In this document: positions 61,475-64,000 of the stretch, piece after piece
Position numbering within the stretch: the stretch's first letter is position 1
Layout of the letters: every line of letters starts with the position of its first letter
Origin: an uncultured Pedobacter sp.
Lineage (GTDB): Bacteria; Bacteroidota; Bacteroidia; Sphingobacteriales; Sphingobacteriaceae
Direction of reading: 5' to 3'
Assembly (NCBI RefSeq): GCF_946480185.1
Contig: NZ_CAMLIG010000001.1
Span: 248,001-312,000 of the forward strand
Length of the DNA: 64,000 bases
Made by a program: the position numbers and the translations under genes
Notes under the pieces: model-generated
Seen by the model: the letters and a program-made list of their open reading frames with translations, nothing else
Told to the model about the DNA's origin: nothing
Databases searched by the model: none

Positions 61475-61801
61475 GTGAAAAAAAATCACATTTTATTTTT
61501 AGTTATCATTGTTGCATTCTGCCGTTGTCAAAAATCTTCTACCCCGCCAGTATCTCCTTGCAACGCAGGCACTAGTTATTCTGCCACTGTAAGACCGATA
61601 TTAATCACTAATTGTGCTAAATCAGATTGCCATGATGGGAATTATTTGCCCTCGTTAGCAGATTATAACATTGCACATGATGGAGCTACTCAAATAAAAT
61701 CAGATATAAATAGTGGGAGAATGCCAAAAGGGTCAACCTTAAAAGTTGAGGACAAGGCGGCTATTCTATGTTGGATAGATAACGGTTCGAAAAATAATTA
61801 A
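61475..61801 (+). CDS. small lipoprotein with unusual CX4CH motif
   Basis: A 108-residue exported protein starting with GTG at 61475. The leader (ILFLVIIVAFCRC) ends in an atypical lipobox. The mature part has ATVRPILITNCAKSDCHDGN, where CAKSDCH is a CX4CH motif like those in Bacteroidota cytochrome c-like lipoproteins, and MPKGSTLKVEDKAAILCWID with a possible sixth ligand methionine. Heme binding is probable but unproven, since standard sites are CXXCH. It is on its own after a long empty region. Confidence 0.78.
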   Translation: MKKNHILFLVIIVAFCRCQKSSTPPVSPCNAGTSYSATVRPILITNCAKSDCHDGNYLPSLADYNIAHDGATQIKSDINSGRMPKGSTLKVEDKAAILCWIDNGSKNN

Positions 61802-61902
61802 GATCAATGATTAGCTTTCGAAAAAAATCTATCTATCCGTATTCTATTAAGCACAGGGGTACTTTGGAATAAATAATGAAAAAGAGTTTTAACTCTATCC
61901 AT

Positions 61903-61931
61903 AAAAAAACCGTTCAAATGAATTTGAACGG
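61903..61931 (-). terminator. terminator of the acyl-CoA dehydrogenase gene
   Basis: On the minus strand CCGTTCAAAT-TC-ATTTGAACGG is a perfect 10-bp stem followed by TTTTTTT, 27 bp after the dehydrogenase stop codon. Confidence 0.92.
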
Positions 61932-61958
61932 CTTATCATCGATCAAAAAAACTGAAGC

Positions 61959-63740
61959 TTAAAAACAATATTTATTCGCTTCTATCAATTGTTTGGCGAC
62001 GCGTTGTCTGGCATCTTTAATGTTAAATGGTGCAACTTTTGTAAATCGGCGTAATCCCATTAACATCATATTCAGTTCATCACCTTCGGCAAAAGAATTT
62101 AATGCTTCTTTGCCTGCCATGTAAGTTCTATCAACGGCTTCTTGCAAGTAAATTCGCATCATATCCAGCTGGCCTTTACATGCTTCCTCGCCTCGCATAG
62201 AAACTAATTTTTCGACCCTTAAAATTGTTGATTCTGCAACATAAACAACGCCTATAATATCGGCAATGTTCATTAAAATTTCCTGCTCTTTAGAAAGGCT
62301 CATCATCAGTTTTTGAACCGCAGAACCTGCAATCATTAAACCTGCTTTCTTTAAATTTTTAAGTGTTTTTTTCTCTACGGCAAACAAAGAATCATCCTCA
62401 TCTCCAAACTCCGGGATCGACATTAATTCGCCCGCCACAGCTGTAGCCGGAGTCATTAAATCTAACTCTCCTTTTAACGCTCTTTTCAAAAGCATATCTA
62501 CAATTAACAGGCGGTTGATCTCATTGGTTCCTTCAAAGATACGGTTGATACGGCTATCGCGATAAGCTCTGTCCATCGGCGCATCCGCAGAAAATCCCAT
62601 CCCACCGTAAACCTGTACGCCTTCATCAACTATATAATCTAAAACTTCTGAACCCCAAACTTTAATAATTGCACATTCCACGGCAAATAGTTCGGTAGAT
62701 TTCAGCTTTGCTTTTCCACTGTCCATTCCGTTTGCTACGAGTTGTTCGTAAGCATCATCGATGTTTTGCCCGGCCCGATAAGCCGCACTTTCTACAGCAA
62801 AGTTACGAGTAGCCATTTCGGCCAGTTTATAACGGATTGCGCCAAATTTGGAAATATTGAGTCCGAACTGAACCCTTTCGTTTGAATAGTTAATCGCTTG
62901 GTCCAAAACTTTACGCGAAGATCCAATGGCGGCGGCGCCGAGTTTAATTCGCCCGATGTTTAAAATGTTAACCGCAATTTTAAATCCGTTCTCTCTTTCG
63001 GAAAGTAAATTTTCTTTTGGAACGGGACAATCGCTAAAAAAAATCTGACGGGTTGATGAACCTTTGATTCCCATTTTATGCTCTTCGGGGTTCATGGTGA
63101 TACCACCAAATGCTTTCTCCACAATAAATGCAGAAAGGTTTTTGTCGTCATCAATCTTAGCGAAAACAATAAAAATATCAGCAAAACCGCCATTAGTGAT
63201 CCACATTTTTTGGCCGTTGATGATGTAATGCGTTGCTTCGGCGTTTAAAACTGCTTTGGTTTTACCAGAATTTGCGTCCGATCCGGCATTAGGTTCGGTT
63301 AAACAGTAAGAAGCTTTCCACTCGCCAGACGCTAATTTCGGAATATATTTATCTTTTTGTTCTTTGTTACCGTAATACAAAATCGGCAATGTTCCGATCC
63401 CGGTATGTGCCGAAAGTGCAACCGCAAACGAATGTCCAGCACCTATGGCATCTGTAACCAGCATAGACGTATTGAAGTTTTTTCCGAAGCCTCCATATTC
63501 TTCAGGGATAGAAACCGCCAATAAACCAAGTTCTCCGGCTTTATCCATCAGAGATTCCATTAAGCCTTCTTCCTGCTTGTCTATCCGATCTAGATTAGGG
63601 GTGACTTCAGCGGCTAAAAAATCTTCACAAGTTTTCTTAATCATTAAAGCTTCTTCATCAAATTCTTCAGGGATGAACACATCCTGATAGCTAGTTTCGG
63701 AGATGATGAATTCTCCGCCTTTTGTTGATTGCTTTTCCAT
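61959..63740 (-). CDS. acyl-CoA dehydrogenase, long (VLCAD-like) form
   Basis: FAD enzyme that introduces the first double bond in beta-oxidation. The 593 residues are longer than the usual 380-400: the core has AVSIPEEYGGFGKNF, YCLTEPNAGSDANSG, KMWITNGGFADIFIVFAKID, RVQFGLNISKFGAIRYKLAE and the catalytic RIFEGTNEINRLL (Glu). The extra 170-residue C-terminal domain, mostly helical, resembles that of very-long-chain acyl-CoA dehydrogenases, which bind the membrane as dimers. It is followed by a strong terminator. A small four-helix gene lies upstream. Confidence 0.95.
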   Translation of the reverse strand: MEKQSTKGGEFIISETSYQDVFIPEEFDEEALMIKKTCEDFLAAEVTPNLDRIDKQEEGLMESLMDKAGELGLLAVSIPEEYGGFGKNFNTSMLVTDAIGAGHSFAVALSAHTGIGTLPILYYGNKEQKDKYIPKLASGEWKASYCLTEPNAGSDANSGKTKAVLNAEATHYIINGQKMWITNGGFADIFIVFAKIDDDKNLSAFIVEKAFGGITMNPEEHKMGIKGSSTRQIFFSDCPVPKENLLSERENGFKIAVNILNIGRIKLGAAAIGSSRKVLDQAINYSNERVQFGLNISKFGAIRYKLAEMATRNFAVESAAYRAGQNIDDAYEQLVANGMDSGKAKLKSTELFAVECAIIKVWGSEVLDYIVDEGVQVYGGMGFSADAPMDRAYRDSRINRIFEGTNEINRLLIVDMLLKRALKGELDLMTPATAVAGELMSIPEFGDEDDSLFAVEKKTLKNLKKAGLMIAGSAVQKLMMSLSKEQEILMNIADIIGVVYVAESTILRVEKLVSMRGEEACKGQLDMMRIYLQEAVDRTYMAGKEALNSFAEGDELNMMLMGLRRFTKVAPFNIKDARQRVAKQLIEANKYCF

Positions 63741-63747
63741 TTTTAAA

Positions 63748-63815
63748 AGTATTGAGTAGAGCGTATTGAGTATTGAGATGACTAACTTTCTCTAAGTTCT
63801 CAATACTCATATCTC
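63748..63815. repeat. short direct and inverted repeats before the four-helix-bundle gene
   Basis: The heptamer TATTGAG occurs three times (within 63749-63778), and GAGTATTGAGA (63768-63778) has its perfect 11-bp complement TCTCAATACTC at 63798-63808. The block lies exactly between the acyl-CoA dehydrogenase start and the four-helix-bundle stop. Confidence 0.65.
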
Positions 63816-63823
63816 ACTATAAT

Positions 63824-64000
63824 TTATTTACTTAATGATAATTGAAGTTTATAATTCATTTTTTGGATTTCATCAATGCTTTCTAAAATCTCATTAATCG
63901 ATTTCGAATCGATAAAATTCAATTTATTCGCTATGATGAGTTGAGTTTGAAGTTCGTATACGGAACCATTTGCGATTCCAAGAAACTGTTTAAATTCACC
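63824..64000 (-). CDS. four-helix-bundle protein (S23/IVP-like), N-terminus outside window
   Basis: The minus strand reads 58 residues up to the window edge: GEFKQFLGIANGSVYELQTQ, then LIIANKLNFIDSKSINEILE and SIDEIQKMNYKLQLSLSK, then TAA. This is the C-terminal end of a four-helix-bundle protein of the type encoded by 23S rRNA intervening sequences and by Avd-like accessory genes. Such genes are often solitary and flanked by short repeats in Bacteroidota, as here. The function outside diversity-generating retroelements is unknown. Confidence 0.88.
   Translation of the reverse strand, partial: GEFKQFLGIANGSVYELQTQLIIANKLNFIDSKSINEILESIDEIQKMNYKLQLSLSK

Overview
The window looks like chromosomal DNA of a member of the Bacteroidota, most likely a Sphingobacteriaceae/Pedobacter-type soil or freshwater bacterium (inference). 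The reasons are low GC content, genes started without Shine-Dalgarno sequences, several promoters of the Bacteroidota type (TAnnTTTG at -7, once with a perfectly spaced TTG at -33), a gldA-gldF-gldG gliding ABC transporter, a PorV/PorQ-type outer membrane protein, WbqC, YceI and many secreted lipoproteins. Nearly all of it is core genome: there is no prophage, complete insertion sequence, CRISPR array or rRNA operon. A 3'-truncated fbaA lies at the left edge and a four-helix-bundle gene is cut by the right edge.

Layout. 0-8 kb: fbaA (partial), accD, topA and an unknown gene, then a minus-strand operon of overlapping genes (glycosyltransferase, sigma factor, rsmG, dprA). 8-10 kb: a minus-strand sulfur/redox cluster (two rhodaneses, a small membrane protein, thioredoxin) flanked by two decayed genes, a rhodanese lipoprotein and an OsmC-like protein, with a Crp/Fnr-type palindrome at a class II position. 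10-18 kb: mazG, a secreted lipoprotein, an ECF sigma factor with a membrane-anchored beta-barrel partner, small unknowns, an iron-permease-family protein, pterin dehydratase and a DEAD-box helicase with a long Gly/Arg tail. 18-30 kb: xerD, aroQ, an MFS pump, a glycosyltransferase/acyltransferase pair, WbqC, CorA, an orphan half of an iron alcohol dehydrogenase, and an MFS-ClC-hemF operon.

30-38 kb: a copper cluster (CopA ATPase, a small metal chaperone, an AraC-type regulator carrying its own metal-binding-like domain), then aconitase, a beta-barrel protein and map. 38-47 kb: an MFS pump, yceI behind a perfect palindromic operator, a pseudouridine synthase whose mRNA may be leaderless, DedA, a DUF4397 lipoprotein, dnaN and gldG-gldF-gldA. 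47-58 kb: a transglutaminase-like secreted protein, a LuxE-like enzyme, a RES/Xre toxin-antitoxin pair whose antitoxin start codon sits in a 15-bp perfect inverted repeat, tyrS, a PorV-like protein, SemiSWEET, an L,D-transpeptidase, an HPF-like protein, a GreA-like protein and tRNA-Lys(TTT). 58-64 kb: FkbM methyltransferase, DUF2071 protein, the remains of a LytS-type histidine kinase, TauE/SafE exporter, a small CX4CH lipoprotein, a large acyl-CoA dehydrogenase, and a four-helix-bundle gene preceded by short direct and inverted repeats.

No clearly new multi-gene system is visible. The parts most worth following up are the palindrome-controlled RES/Xre module, the Crp-positioned rhodanese/thioredoxin cluster with decayed ends, the copper regulator with a fused sensor-like domain, the orphan half-dehydrogenase, and the two repeat elements (13.7/37.4 kb and 15.5 kb).
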